From NCBI GenBank assembly GCA_030267565.1, contig BRXU01000057.1, positions 99,501 through 163,500 of the forward strand: a stretch of 64,000 bases of DNA, in the 5' to 3' direction. Made by a program: the position numbers and the translations under genes. Of this stretch, positions 43,501-55,146 are shown piece by piece; the stretch's first letter is position 1, and each line of letters starts with the position of its first letter. Source of the DNA: Pleodorina starrii (taxonomy: Eukaryota > Chlorophyta > Chlorophyceae > Chlamydomonadales > Volvocaceae). Under the pieces are notes generated by a model. It ran no database searches. It was not told where the DNA came from and worked only from the letters and a program-made list of their open reading frames with translations.

Positions 43501-45087
43501 TGTGGAAAGGTGGGGCCCTCCAACTCCAGGCCCGCACGCGGACCACACTGCCTACCTTCAGATGGGCGCCGATCACGGCCTTGAGCTCGTCGATGCTGCG
43601 CAGACAGGCGCCCAGCGCGCCCGTGGGCGGCTTAGCCACCGGGATGGCCTCGGGCTGCAGCAGATCGAACTTCTCCTCCTGGAGCTTAACTAGCTGGCGT
43701 GCCGTGTTGGCGGTCTCCCTGGGTTAGGGCGCAGGGCAGCGTCGGGAATTACAAAGGTGGCGCGGCCATGAGCGACCGCCAGGCGAGAATGGACTTGGGG
43801 AAGCAGATCCTCATCAGGACAGGCGTAGCGTAAGGTTAAGCGGTAAGATAGGCCCCCACCCTGCTTCTGGCGCGATGGCTAAATCTTAATTGTCGAGGCG
43901 TAGAGCAAAACCCAGCTTGTCCGCCCCGCGACCTCGAACCCCATCGTTATGCCTTATGCCCCATCGCACACGCATTGCAAGGAAACCCACGCCCTTCCCT
44001 TTGTAACGCGGCTGTACTTCCCGTACCTGGTCACGACGTTCTTGTTGGCGGTTCCGAGCTTCTGCAGAAGCGCCTGGTGGCTTTTGATCTCCTTGTCTAA
44101 CGTAGCCACCCGGCCCAGCCAGGCGGCAACAGGGTTCGCGGCCTCCGCCTCCGCCGCGTCCTGCCCTGCGGCAGACTTCAGTGCCTGCACCAAACTGCTC
44201 ACGGCACGCTGCGCGGCACCCACGGTGTCAGGGGCGTCCTGAGCCAGCGAATTGGACAACCGCAGCAGGAGGTTCGCCAGCCCGTTGCAAGCGCCGTTGT
44301 CGTTGGGCAGGAACGACGAGAACATTTGCGCCAGCGTGCCCTCCTTGTCCGTTTGCAGCGGCGTTGAGACGCAGCTTTCGGCGCAGATCTCCAAAGCCTT
44401 GCATCGCAGGATGACCTAAGCGCAAGAAAGCAATGACCATCACTTGACAAAAAATCCAAGTTGACGTTCCGTTTGCAAAGGCCTTGCAGAGTTACGAGGG
44501 ACACGCAGAACGGAAGTAGCGCAAACGACGGACCTGCTTAAAGTCCAGGTTAACGCCGTCGGAGTCTGCGTATTTCAGCTTGGAAGCCTTGTCGCTTGCC
44601 TGCGTTTTGGAACATCAGGTTCCCGTTAGTCCCGTGCCATCAATAAAATAGGCCTGCGTCCACCTGCCCCCGACGCACTGACCTGCCATCCCAAAGAGCC
44701 AAGATCAACAGGAAAATGATGAGAGGTGTCAGCAACGACGAGTCATGTGGTCTGCTGAATGGTAGCACAGTCGTCATCCCTTTGGCCCTTAGCCCTTCGG
44801 CAACTCACCAGACGTGTCCATTCCTTCCAGAGCTTCAGCTTGTCGGACTGGCTTTTCGCCTCACGTGCAGCGCGCTCAAAGATTGCGCACGCTTCGTTCA
44901 CTCCGACGACCAGATCATTGCTGACCGGTGGTGCCAGAACGGGCGCTGGCGCCGGAGCAACAGGAGCAGGTGTAAGCGCAGCCTGAGGCGCGTTTCCATT
45001 CGCAGATGGCTTCTTGTTTTTCTTCTTCTTGTTCAGCTGCTGCTCCGCCCCCGTCAAAAGTGTGAAAGCATTCTGTATGGAAGCCAT
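40511..45087 (-). CDS. Coiled-coil protein with Lys-rich N-terminus; 11 exons, 687 aa, unknown function
   Basis: Exons in transcript order: 44809-45087, 44534-44599, 44027-44415, 43556-43718, 43161-43265, 42798-42950, 42500-42634, 42093-42262, 41604-41682, 41248-41355, 40511-40927; phases match and the length is 688 codons. The protein starts MASIQNAFTLL, then KKKKNKK, an Ala/Pro linker, and from about residue 60 to 545 is almost wholly helical with heptad-like spacing (LEAQLQSLRAQAKEIEDKR; RMAEEMVATAAQ). The C-terminal ~138 residues are Ala/Pro-rich and end in TASKKNRRKA. The layout (basic, mostly coiled coil, disordered tail) suggests a scaffold or RNA/ribosome-associated protein, but no family is recognised and that is a guess. 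It starts 302 bp from the divergent gene at 45390. Confidence 0.8.
41116..41130 (+). repeat. Two telomere-type CCCTAAAA units in an intron
   Basis: CCCTAAAACCCTAAA lies in the last intron of the coiled-coil gene. CCCTAAAA is the complement of the Chlamydomonas telomere repeat TTTTAGGG. A similar motif with degenerate units is in the last rhodanese intron (about 11393-11420). Confidence 0.6.
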
Positions 45088-45389
45088 ACTTATGGTGTTG
45101 ATGACGCAAGGGGATAACGTGTTTGCAGAATAGGGGACTGATTGGATATGCAGTAGAAACGCGGGTTATTTTGGGTGTGTGTAGTGCTTTTGATTCAGTT
45201 GCACAACCAACTGTGCCGTATGTTATCGTATTCTATATGCTGATTGCGTTTTCTTTGTCTAAGCGGTAGAAGTTGGCTAGCCTTTGGTTAAATGCCTGAT
45301 AAGCAGTCACCGAAGGTCACCATACTGCAGCCGTCGGTATTGATGTCCACCCCTCTCCGCCTTGGCCTAAACGATGGTCCGGCTTGACC
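45088..45389. promoter_or_regulatory. 302-bp divergent intergenic region
   Basis: Separates the ATG of the minus-strand coiled-coil gene from the ATG of the plus-strand 45390 gene, so it must hold both 5' UTRs and probably a shared promoter. It is distinctly AT-richer than its neighbours, with a TTTTGGGTGTGTG stretch. No consensus TATA element was identified with confidence. Confidence 0.5.
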
Positions 45390-48300
45390 ATGGAAATCAA
45401 CAGCCTAGGAGTAAGCTAAGCGCTGAAGGCATCACCAGTTTACCCAAGCTTTAGGTTGACTTACGGCAGCACTTTGTACTTCGCAGGGACCTCGATTCGA
45501 GGAACAGGACGGCTGGCAGACTTTGGTTCATGCACAGCAGACGTGCCTGCCGGCCCCTGTGTGGCTTTCTTGCAACGGCATAAAGGGTGACTTGCTTGGT
45601 GGTCATGTTGCAGCCGTGGTGCACATTTTTGTGGTGAGCGTCGGCCATAATCGATGGGCAGATGGGTGTGATAGTAAGGGCTCCGGCTGCGGCCCGATTT
45701 CAGTTGCACCTCTGGCTGGGTTCCCGGTCGCCTACGTCCCTCCGCTGTGGTCTTGTTTTAATTACCTCTTGCCAGTGGCGGCCTTCCCCCAGGGCAGGCC
45801 TGGACAGGCTCCTGCCCCGACAGGCTCATCGCCCTGGTAACCCTCTTTCACGCGTTCAAGCGTAAGCGAGGGGGACGGTTGAGTATGCCAGTTGCCGTGA
45901 TTAACCCTGAAGGCCCCACTGCCTCTTTCAGCTGCAGCAGCAGTGGCAGGCTGCTCCGACGTCCCGATGCCTGGAGGCAGCCCTAACCACCCGACGGCCC
46001 TTCCTTGCCTCGGCACAGGTCTGCTACTGTCCCATCTGCGTCGACCGGCTTGGCCAGGTCCCCGGCTATCGCCACGCCAGCGGTGAGGGTTACGCCGCCA
46101 CCGACAACTGCCGCAGTCATCAGCCCAGTCCTGGCGGCAGCGCCAGCTGCAGTCAGAGCAACTCCTCTTGCCCGTGCGCATCCCGGCCACCGGCCTTCGG
46201 TCCGCCAGCTCAGCCCCCACTGCCCGGTCCGCTGTTTAATTTGGAAGACTGGTACGTGCACTGCCACCGTCGGCAGAACCCCGGCTGGCAGGCCCCACCG
46301 GAACTGCGCAGCAAGAGGAAGGCGGATAAGCTGGTCAAGAGATCCGTCATGGTGCTGCGGCGGGCACCAGCAGCTGCGGGTGCCGGAGAAGCTGGGGACG
46401 AGGGCGAGGTTGTGCAGAAGGTGAGGCGGGCACCTGGTACTGCCCGCACCAAGTGTCAGTTTGAGGCAGCCTTCAGTTTCAGTGCCCCTACTACGCAATG
46501 TGGGTGTAGTTTGGTGAGGGACACGACGGCAGAGCTCGGACCGCATAGCCCCAGCATTGTCCCGTATGGCCGTGTCGAGTGTCAGGGACGGGTCGTGTGC
46601 ACCCCCCTCATAATTATGAAGGGTAACTTCATTGTTACCCCGCCGCGGATGTGCCGTGATGGTGTCATGTACGATATGAGGATGGGCGGTCAACTTGTGG
46701 ATTCTTAGGGACCAATATTGCCTTGTAAGACGATTTCGACGCGGACCTGGTGCGTGGCGTATGCCGATGATTCTGCCGCTGCCACAGGTTCCGCTGGGCG
46801 ACTGGATGGTGGCCTTTTTCAGGCGCTACTGCGATCCTGACGCTGGCAACCTGATAAAGAAGAAAGTGCAGGTGAGGCGAGGGTGAATTTACCGGGAGAG
46901 TCCCCGGGGACGGTCCCAGGTCGCATCTAGCTGGGAGGGGGGGAAGGCGGGCTCCTGGCGTTGATGGGGATCTGCGTGAGTCGAGGCCCGAGGGGTACGA
47001 AGTAGCAAGTTGAGAAGGGCAAGGCGCGTCGGCGTCTTCCGGCTGCCTCACCCTCCCCCCGGGTGGTTTTAGCCATTGGGGGCGTCATTGGAGGTTTGGG
47101 GAGGAGTCTTCATTCCGGCTGGGCGCTTGTTCCGCAGCCGCCCTCGTTACGTCCTGATATGCCCAACGCACCCCTCCCAAACATCTCCGCGTCGCTTTGC
47201 ACGCCACTGTACCGGCCTCTCTCCCCAGGTTCTCTGGTGGAACGACCCGTGGAAGGACGACCATGACACACAGTACAAACCCAACAGCATGCTGGGGTAT
47301 GGCCACTGGTACAGCGGCAGGATCACATCAATTTCCCCGAAGACGGGGCACCTCGAGGTGAGCACCTGCCGCAGCCCCAGCCGTCTCTGTCGCCGTCGCC
47401 TCAGCAACTGTTGTCCACTGCTGCCACGACCGCTGTCACCACCTCACCTCACCTCACCTTGCCCCTCCACGTCATCGCCCGCCGCACGCGCCGCAGGTAA
47501 CTTTTAAGGACGGAGAGGTGCACGATGTCGCGCTGGGCGTCAACTTTGTGCACTTCGGCAAACGGCACCCCACGGGGGAGGAGCACGTCAGGCTGCCGAA
47601 GCATCGTGGAAAGGCCGCGGGGCCGTCCCATGCGAGCGGCGGCGGCGGTGGCAGCGTCAGCAGCACCGGACGTGGCGGGCGCGGCAGACGTGGGGGCAGC
47701 GGCGCCGGTGCTTTGGGCACCCGAGGCAGCACCGGCGGCGGCAGTGACGAAGGCGGCCTTCAAACAACCGGCGGCGGTGCCGACGGCGGGAGCAGCAGGC
47801 CGCCGTCAGTGGATGTGTCCCTCCAGCGGCTGACAGCGGAAACAGAGTCGCCGGGCAAGTCACCCAGTAATGGCGCGGTGCCTGTGGCGACGATGGTTGC
47901 GACAGGAACAGGTGCAGCGGGCCAGGGCGTGGTGGCCAAGTGGCACAATGGTCCCGGCGGCGGCATTGCTGGAGCTGGCAGCATTGCTGGCGGCAGTATC
48001 ACCACGCCGGGGAGCCTGCGCAGGAGCGCCACACCACCGATTTCACTGGCCCCGAATGGCGCTGAGGCGCCGCTGCCCAGTGGCTCAGCGCCGGCGGAGC
48101 GCAGCGACTCGCCGGCTGTGGGGCCCCGTCCGTCGAAACGCCCCAGGTTATCTGATGGGGGTGCCGTTCCCGGTAACTGCACGGCAGCAGCTCCAGGACC
48201 GGCCGCAGCAGGGCCGCGGGCGCAGACACCTGTCGCGCCGGCTGCAACTGTAAGCGGCTCCCGGGACCGAGCAAAGTCACGGGTTAGCAAAGAGGCCGCG

Positions 48301-51300
48301 CCGCGGGAGACCGCAACTTACCCGCGTATGCCGCCGACAACCGTAAGCACTGGCGGCTGGGGCGGCAAGACGACAGCGGCAGGTGGGGCCGCCAACAGAG
48401 CGCCGTCGACATCGTCGGGCCAGGCGGCGTGGCGTGCGTCCGAGGTTCCTGGGAGCGCGGCGCCAGCGAAGCCCACGAACGATGCGGCGGCTGCGGCGGC
48501 AGCACCACCACCACCAACAACAGCAACATCATGGGGCGTGAACGATATGGTAGACGAATGCGCGAACCTTGTCGCAGCCTCGCGGATGCCAGTTGCAGCG
48601 CCACCTGCCACTGCGACTAATGCCGCTCCTACAGCGGGTGCGCAGGCTGCGGGCCAAGCATGCGGCGGCCGCGCGGCAGATACGCCTGACTTGACCAAGG
48701 GCGTAGCCAGTCGGCGCGAGCAGTTGCAACAGCCGGAAGCGCCGCATCCACATCAGCAGCAGCCGGAAGCGCCGCATCCACCACAGCAGCAGCAACTGGA
48801 CCGGGCGGATGAAGGGCACGACCCAGAACCGGCGGAGAAGATGGCGGCAGTGGAGGACTCGGCAGCTCGGGATGCCAGGGCACCGGGACATGAGCCCACG
48901 GCTTTACATTTGCAGCGTACGGACGCGAACGGAGGTGACGGGACGCGCTCGGCCGAAGGCAGCACTGCGGCGGCGGGTGCGAGGGCGGCACGAGCGCTTG
49001 GCGCCCCCGTCCTCGAAGCACGACAGCCTGCGGCCTCTCCGTTGCTCGCCGCCTGCGAAGAGATGCAGCAGGTGCCGGGTGATGGAGGGACGCATTGCAC
49101 CGCTGGGGGTATCTCTCAATCGCCGGCGCCGCCGCAGCCTCCATCACCGCAGCCGGTGTTGCCCCCGGAGCAGGCGCCAGTGCTGCCGCGTGGTCTTCCT
49201 CCTGGTGAGACGTGTACGGGTGGTCCGACTGCGGAGGTGCGGGACACACCGATGCAGCTGGGTGGGCAGGAGCCGCATCAGCTGCAGCCGCTGCACACCG
49301 CCTGCTCCCGGGTCGTGTACCAGGAGGAACCCGAGCAGCTCGCCGCCAGGGGCGGACCCGCGGGCCTCGCCGCGGCTGTCGTTGCCCCCACCGCCGCCAC
49401 AGCAGCGGTGCCGGTGGCGGTCTCGGCGCCCAGGGTGGTCCATCCAGACAGGCTTCACGATGGCAGCACTGCAGCCGGAGTCCCCGCCGGTGGCAGCGGC
49501 GCCCTCGGCGGAAGCGACGGCGGCGCAGGCAGCCAATCCCTGCCCGCCCGCCCGGAGGCCCGGGTGGCTCAAGAGGCAGACGGTGGTGGCGGGGGGCCTG
49601 GCCCTCACCCCTCGCCCCGCCTGCTTGGCACGGCGGCTGCAGGCCCAGCAGCGTCTCGCGGTAAGAGCGCAGGAGGCTTCGCTCTCACTTTGGATTGGCC
49701 GGCATATTAAACTAGAAAATAATCGTAGTTGAGTACAATACTGTACTGGTTTCGTACAGGACTTAGGACGAACTGACAAGGTCGAACAAAGTACACGCAG
49801 AATTAAATGTGACATGAAGGATTAAATATACTTGTCCAACATATAGCCATGGCAGTCCATCCTAAAGTCCTGTACATAGATGAAACCCGATCAAGCGATG
49901 ATGGTACTACCGGTATTTACGACCGCCGTACATAATAGCGTACTATACTACAATACAGTACTGTGCAGTATTATCGGAGACCGAAAATAGTTCTCCTTTA
50001 TATGTGCGGCAACCGGCAGGTCGGCCGCAGCCGCCGTATACCTACAACGTTAAAGTCTAACAGTGCTAACGACAGGCGGCGCATCGATTGTACATTCTTG
50101 TAGTAGTTGCATGTGTGCCACATGCATTAACAGTAATATTGCCGATTTCGGTGCTTGGGCATCGAGGGTCGAGATTACCGGTACTAATATCGACCCAAGC
50201 TGGTTTGAGCTCGGCAGGGGTTGCTCGTGACCTTTTGCGGTTAGTATGAGGGATGTCTAGAACTTCCACACGGACTAAACAGGGGATTCCCAGGGGCGCC
50301 CGACTTAAAGCGGCTTGAAGGTACCTCAAAAATTTTGGCAAATAGCGATAAGGAGGTAGCAAATAGCGATAATGTTATAATCTCCAGCCAAAACGGGTTT
50401 GTGCACATGGCCTCACCCAATAATTGTACTACATAATGCTTAACGTCCTCGGATTATGAGTATTTTTGTCAACCCTGCTCTTGAAAACACTGCCTCTCCC
50501 ACTCCCACCCTCTCTACCACCCCGGTAGGCGCCACAGCACCGACACCGGCCGCTGCTGTGGCGACGGTGGGCGCCGTGGCGGCTGGCGGTGTGGATGTTT
50601 GTGGTGTCGGCCGAGGTGGTGGTGTGTCCAGCGGTGGACCAGCCCCTGGCGCTGCAGCGGGTGGCGGCCAGGTTGCGGTTGGTGGGGCGGCTGGTCGGGA
50701 TACCATCGGGCCACCTGCTGGCGGAGCTGCATCTGCAGGCGCGGGCGCAGCACGCGGAGACGGGAGCGTAGCGGGACGTAGCGGCGGCGACGGTTTCAAT
50801 AGCGGCACAGGCCAGGGGATCGGCTGTGAGCGCCGCGGCGGCGGTGGTGGTGACGACAGGACCGGCAGCGGAGGCGGAGGCGGCGCATCGGGCTGCATGG
50901 TTCGCGGCGGCAGCGGTATTCATGGGGCGGGCGCCGGCGACGGCCTGGGGAGTGAACCAGGCAGCGGCGGTTTCCCCCTGGTGCCCCTCGCTGTGCCTCC
51001 TCCACCCGAGCTCTCTCCGCTGGCTGCTCAAGAGTGGTACACCTGGTGGTACGTGGCCAGCTCTGTGGGCTACAGCCTCCAGGCGAAGGAGGTGCTTTCG
51101 CTGGCTTGCAAGTCGGAGTACAGGGACATGCGCAAGGTGAGGTAGGCAGGGGGGCTAATCGAGAAGGTACCACAGCGGAGGGACGGGGGCGATGTGGGCA
51201 ACCGGATCCAGGACTTAGGAGACACACCTGATACGGATATTGACGGGGTGTTTGGGATGGGACGGGAGACCGGGGAGGGGTGAGGGGGGACGGGGACATG

Positions 51301-54300
51301 AGGCAGGGGAATTCGAACGGGTGAGTGGGAGTCGGAAGTAGTGCGAAATGGGGCATAGGTTAATGGCCCTGGCCTCTGAGAATGGGGAGGCAGACAGCCT
51401 GGGTGGCTGGCAGCCACAGGCTGGCGAGGGCCTCAGCGCCCTGCAGCTGTACGCAGCTCGCGTCCCGCATCCCCAGCATGTCACTGCATTCTGCCCAGTG
51501 CCCACCCCGTTTCCGTTCCCTGCCTGCAACCCTGCAACCTCCGACTTCGCACCGCCCCACACCGTACCTCGCTGCCCCTCCCCCCCCGCCCCGCAGGCCA
51601 GCGTCGTCCTCACCATGGAGGAGTGCTGCAGGTGGGAGTGGGAGCGGAAGAGGGGGGTTGGGGTTTGGCGTTAGAGTTGGTATGGTGAAGGAGGGTGGGG
51701 TTCGATGGGATGGGAGGGTCATGATGCAAGGTGCATCCCGAATTCCTCCCAGCCTCCCACTTTCTCGGCCCAACCCCCAAAGCCACCCATTCCGACCGTC
51801 CGGCCCACCCCCCCGCCTGCAGGCAGCTGGACTGCGTTCCACTCCATCTGCGGGTGCTGCAGGTGCAGTACATCCAGCACGCATATGTGAAGCTGTCTAA
51901 GGTGCCGCAGGAGGATGCCGCCAAGGTGGGCTGGGCTGACGCGGCTGTGCGCGTGCGTGCGCAGCTGGGTGAGCCAGTGCGGGGTGCCAGGGCCGCCTGG
52001 TTGCCGCTGTGGTCTTGAGATCCGCAGGGTCGTTAGCGCCGCCTAACAACTGGAGCAACCGCAAGCATCGTAATCCCTCCCCTCCCGACTGCTCCGGCCG
52101 CGGGCCCCGGCCCCGCCTGACCACACACCCTGCTGCCCCGGGACCTTGTCACCATGTCATGACCGCGACCGCTGCCACGCGACCGCCCATTCACCCGCCC
52201 ACCCCACCGACCAATCCCACTGGCCCGTCCATGCAGTTGGCCAACCAGCTGCTCATGCTCCTAAAGCTATTCCTGCACGAAGCAGTGCCGGAGACACAGC
52301 GACTGGAGGCGGAGGCGCGGATGGAGGCGGCGCACGAATCAATTGCGAGGATGGCAGCAGCGGCAGCGGCAGGCGGGATTGGCGGCTGTGGTTCGGGGCG
52401 CGTTGGCGGGGTCGGCGCCAGGGCCGGGACGCCGCCGCTGCACCAGGCGGCACAGCAGCAGCAACAGGCGCCGGTGCTCCAGTCGACCCGGGGTCTGAGC
52501 GTTGAGGAGTTTTGGCACGTGGTGGCCGCTTGCGCATGTCATTGCATGACGGTCATCATGCTCGCCATGGCGGCGGAGAGGTGGGCAGGCGGGCCGGGGC
52601 AGGGGGGAGTCGGGTGAGACGGAGAGATGGCCGAGATGGCAAGAGGAGATGAGACGAGGGCAAGCTGGCTAATTGTGGGGGATGAAAAGGGGCGGGCAGA
52701 ACAGCGCTGGGAAGAGGGTTGGGAGGCATCGTAAGGGGCCAGGACGACAGCACGTTAACCGTCCCCCTCCCTTGCCTTGCCCTGTTCCCTGCTGTACCCC
52801 GGCACCCACCCACCCGCGCGCAGGTCCGAGCCCGGGCGGTCCATTCCGGCCAATATCCAGAGGATGCTGCCGCCCTTTGCGGAGTTGCTCCGCTGGGGGG
52901 CGTCCCGTGTGCCCGCAGACCGCGACGCGGCTGCTGCCGCGGTAGCCATTGCAACAGCCGCGAACGGCGAGGTTCCCCCGGTCCCCGTCCCGCAGTTCGC
53001 TCTCCCCCGCCATCTCAGCCTGCTGCCAAGGTTTGATGCAACACTGAAGAGCCTCGCAGAGCGGTCTAAAGCCAGAAAGGCTGTGGCAGCAGCTGCGGTG
53101 GGGGGCGCGCAGCGGCGCCAGGTCGGGGGGGAGGGCGGGCTGGGCGCCAGCGGCGGCAGCACGGGCGTCCCGGTGGCATCTGCACGGGGGCCCGCGTCGC
53201 TGCCGCTTCCGCAAGGCGGTCGTCCTCAGCAGCAGTATGCGGCGGCAGCGGTGGGGGGGCTTGGCAGGGAGTTGCCCCCTTGCGAAAATGCTGAGCCGCA
53301 GCAGTTGGGTTTGAAGCAGGGCCTGCAGGCGGACGGGTTGCAGCTCCGGCCCGCCCCCGCCCCTGCGGCTAGGTGGCGCATACCCAGCCGTCAGCTGTAC
53401 TCGATACTATTGCGGGCGGGCAGTCGTCGCCAGACGCCAGCCGATTCCGAGCCCGGCTCCACCTCCGACTCCGAGACCGAGGCGGAAGCTGGGGAAGCTG
53501 GAGCGGAGGTGGAGGCGGCGGTGGAGGGCGACACCCACACCCGCACCGCAGCGTCCAGCGGCATGTCGGAGCCAGCAGCCGGAGCCCCGGACCAGGCCCA
53601 CCCCAGATGCCTCGAGGCAGACGGACGCCAGCTGCTGCAGCAATCGCAGGGGCAGCGCGACCATCAGGGACGGCAGCTGCGTGACGGTGGCGAGCACCTT
53701 AGTCGGGCTGCACTTACGATTGCGGCACCATCGTCAGCGGCAGTATCGGGCGTTCACTTGGACTCAGCCGACGTGCGCAGCGCGATACCGAGGGGGGCGG
53801 CTTGCCCGCCGGGCCCTCAGGCAGTGGCGGAGGCACAGGGCCAGGCGCAGGCGGTCGGGCCGAGCGCGGGCGCCGCAACGGCCGGCATGGGCGCGGCTGT
53901 CTGTCCCGCCGGGGAGCCACAGCAGCGGGAGGACCCGACGCGGCTGGGGTCGAAGCCGTTGGCAGCCGGCAGCTCTAGCGGCGCCAACGACCGAAGCTGC
54001 GCTGCACGGCCTCCCGACTGCTGGCCGCCTCCCGGTGGGGGCGGCGGCTCATCGGTCCCACCGCTCATCACCGCGGCGGCGCTCCGAAGAGCCCGTCGGA
54101 ACTTGGCGCTCGGTAACTGGGTGGACGCAGCATGCACGGCGGCGGCGGTGGCGGAGAAGCAGCACACGCCTGGCCTGACCGGGGCCGGGGCGCCTTCCGT
54201 GGCGGCGGCGGAAGCGGGTACTGCCACCGCTCAGCCCTGCACCGCCGCAGCATTGCCGTCGACCCTACCAGCACCCACCGTAGCATCTGCAGCGCTGCCG

Positions 54301-55146
54301 ACATCTGCCTGCGACCGCCGCTCTCCAGCACCCGCTGAGGTGCCGGTGCAGGCGCAGTTGCAAGCTCTCCCCGGCTCCGACCCCTACCCCGACCTCGACC
54401 CCGCGCTGGTGACGGTGGCGGCCTTCGACGCCTTCCGCCTGGTCGCCCACATGCGGGGGTTGCTCAGCCGCCACCTGCTGCAGCAGGTGCACGTGCGGCA
54501 GGGTGGGGCTCACGGGCCGTCCGCTGCCTCTGAAGTCGGTCATGCCGCGGGCAAGACCGCTGCCGGGGTTGCGGCTGGGGGTAGAGATGGCCCTCACCCC
54601 GGCCCGCCTGATAGCGGCGCGGAGGCGCCCGCGGGTGCGGCAGCGCCCTCGGCGAGCCGAAGCGGCCCGGTCCCGGCGGCAGCTTCTGGGACCGCAACGG
54701 CGGAGGCCCTTACCTGTCACACGGGCCACCAAGCGCCGACCCGTGAGCACTCGCAGCAGCAGCAGCAGGAGGGGACAGGGAGCAAGGGCGCGGGCGAGGA
54801 TGGTTCGCAGTGGGGCGGTGGGCAGCAGCGGCGGTTGGAGCGGCTGCTGGCGGTGGTGGGGGCGCTGCCGCCCGCTCGCCTGCGGGCACTGTACCTGGTG
54901 TCGTGCCGTCTGGCCCACGGGCCGGGCGCTGTGGGCGGCTGGTGGGCTGTGGAGCTGACGGTCAAGGCCCTGGAGGAGCTGGCAGACGCGGCGGAGAAAG
55001 CCCAAGCGCAGCAGGCGTTGGGCAGCTGTGGTGGTGGTGGGAACGCAGATTCCCGCGTCGCTGCACCGGCTGCTGCGACTGGCCCGGCCCCAGCTTCAGT
55101 GGCGGCGGCGATGGACAGCGCCCTTTCACAGCCGATACCGGGATGA
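45390..55146 (+). CDS. Large Cys-rich/Tudor-like, Ala/Gly/Gln-rich protein (2119 aa model, 11 exons)
   Basis: Exons: 45390-45410, 45487-45633, 46019-46420, 46788-46871, 47229-47357, 47497-49660, 50529-51136, 51597-51631, 51823-51925, 52237-52580, 52824-55146; the sum is 2120 codons in phase. The ATG at 45390 sits in ACCATGG and exon 1 ends at a GTAAGC donor. Residues 8-75 (FEEQDGWQTLVHAQQ, VWLSCNGIKGDLL, VCYCPIC with C58, C60, C63, then YRHAS) recall the Cys/His knuckle of SAND or TPL-binding domains; this is a weak resemblance. Residues about 243-285 (GHWYSGRITSISPKTGHLE, VTFKDGEVHDVAL) look like a Tudor-type barrel. Long Ala/Gly/Pro/Gln linkers follow, then a helical block (EWYTWWYVASSVGYSL, HAYVKLSKVPQED, NQLLMLLKLFLHEAVPE). 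A chromatin role is inferred. Alternative: two genes, the first stopping at 49710, the second starting at ATG 50456. Confidence 0.62.
49661..50528 (+). other. AT-rich 868-bp intron (or intergenic gap) in the Tudor-like gene
   Basis: The donor GTAAGA follows CGCG, and the acceptor is a long CT/CA tract ending CCCCGGTAG; phases agree on both sides. No TGTAA was found on the plus strand in it, which argues against a gene end. It holds a short direct repeat, GCAAATAGCGATAA, twice at about 50338-50372. Its composition differs sharply from the flanking exons, so it could be an old insertion. Confidence 0.45.
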
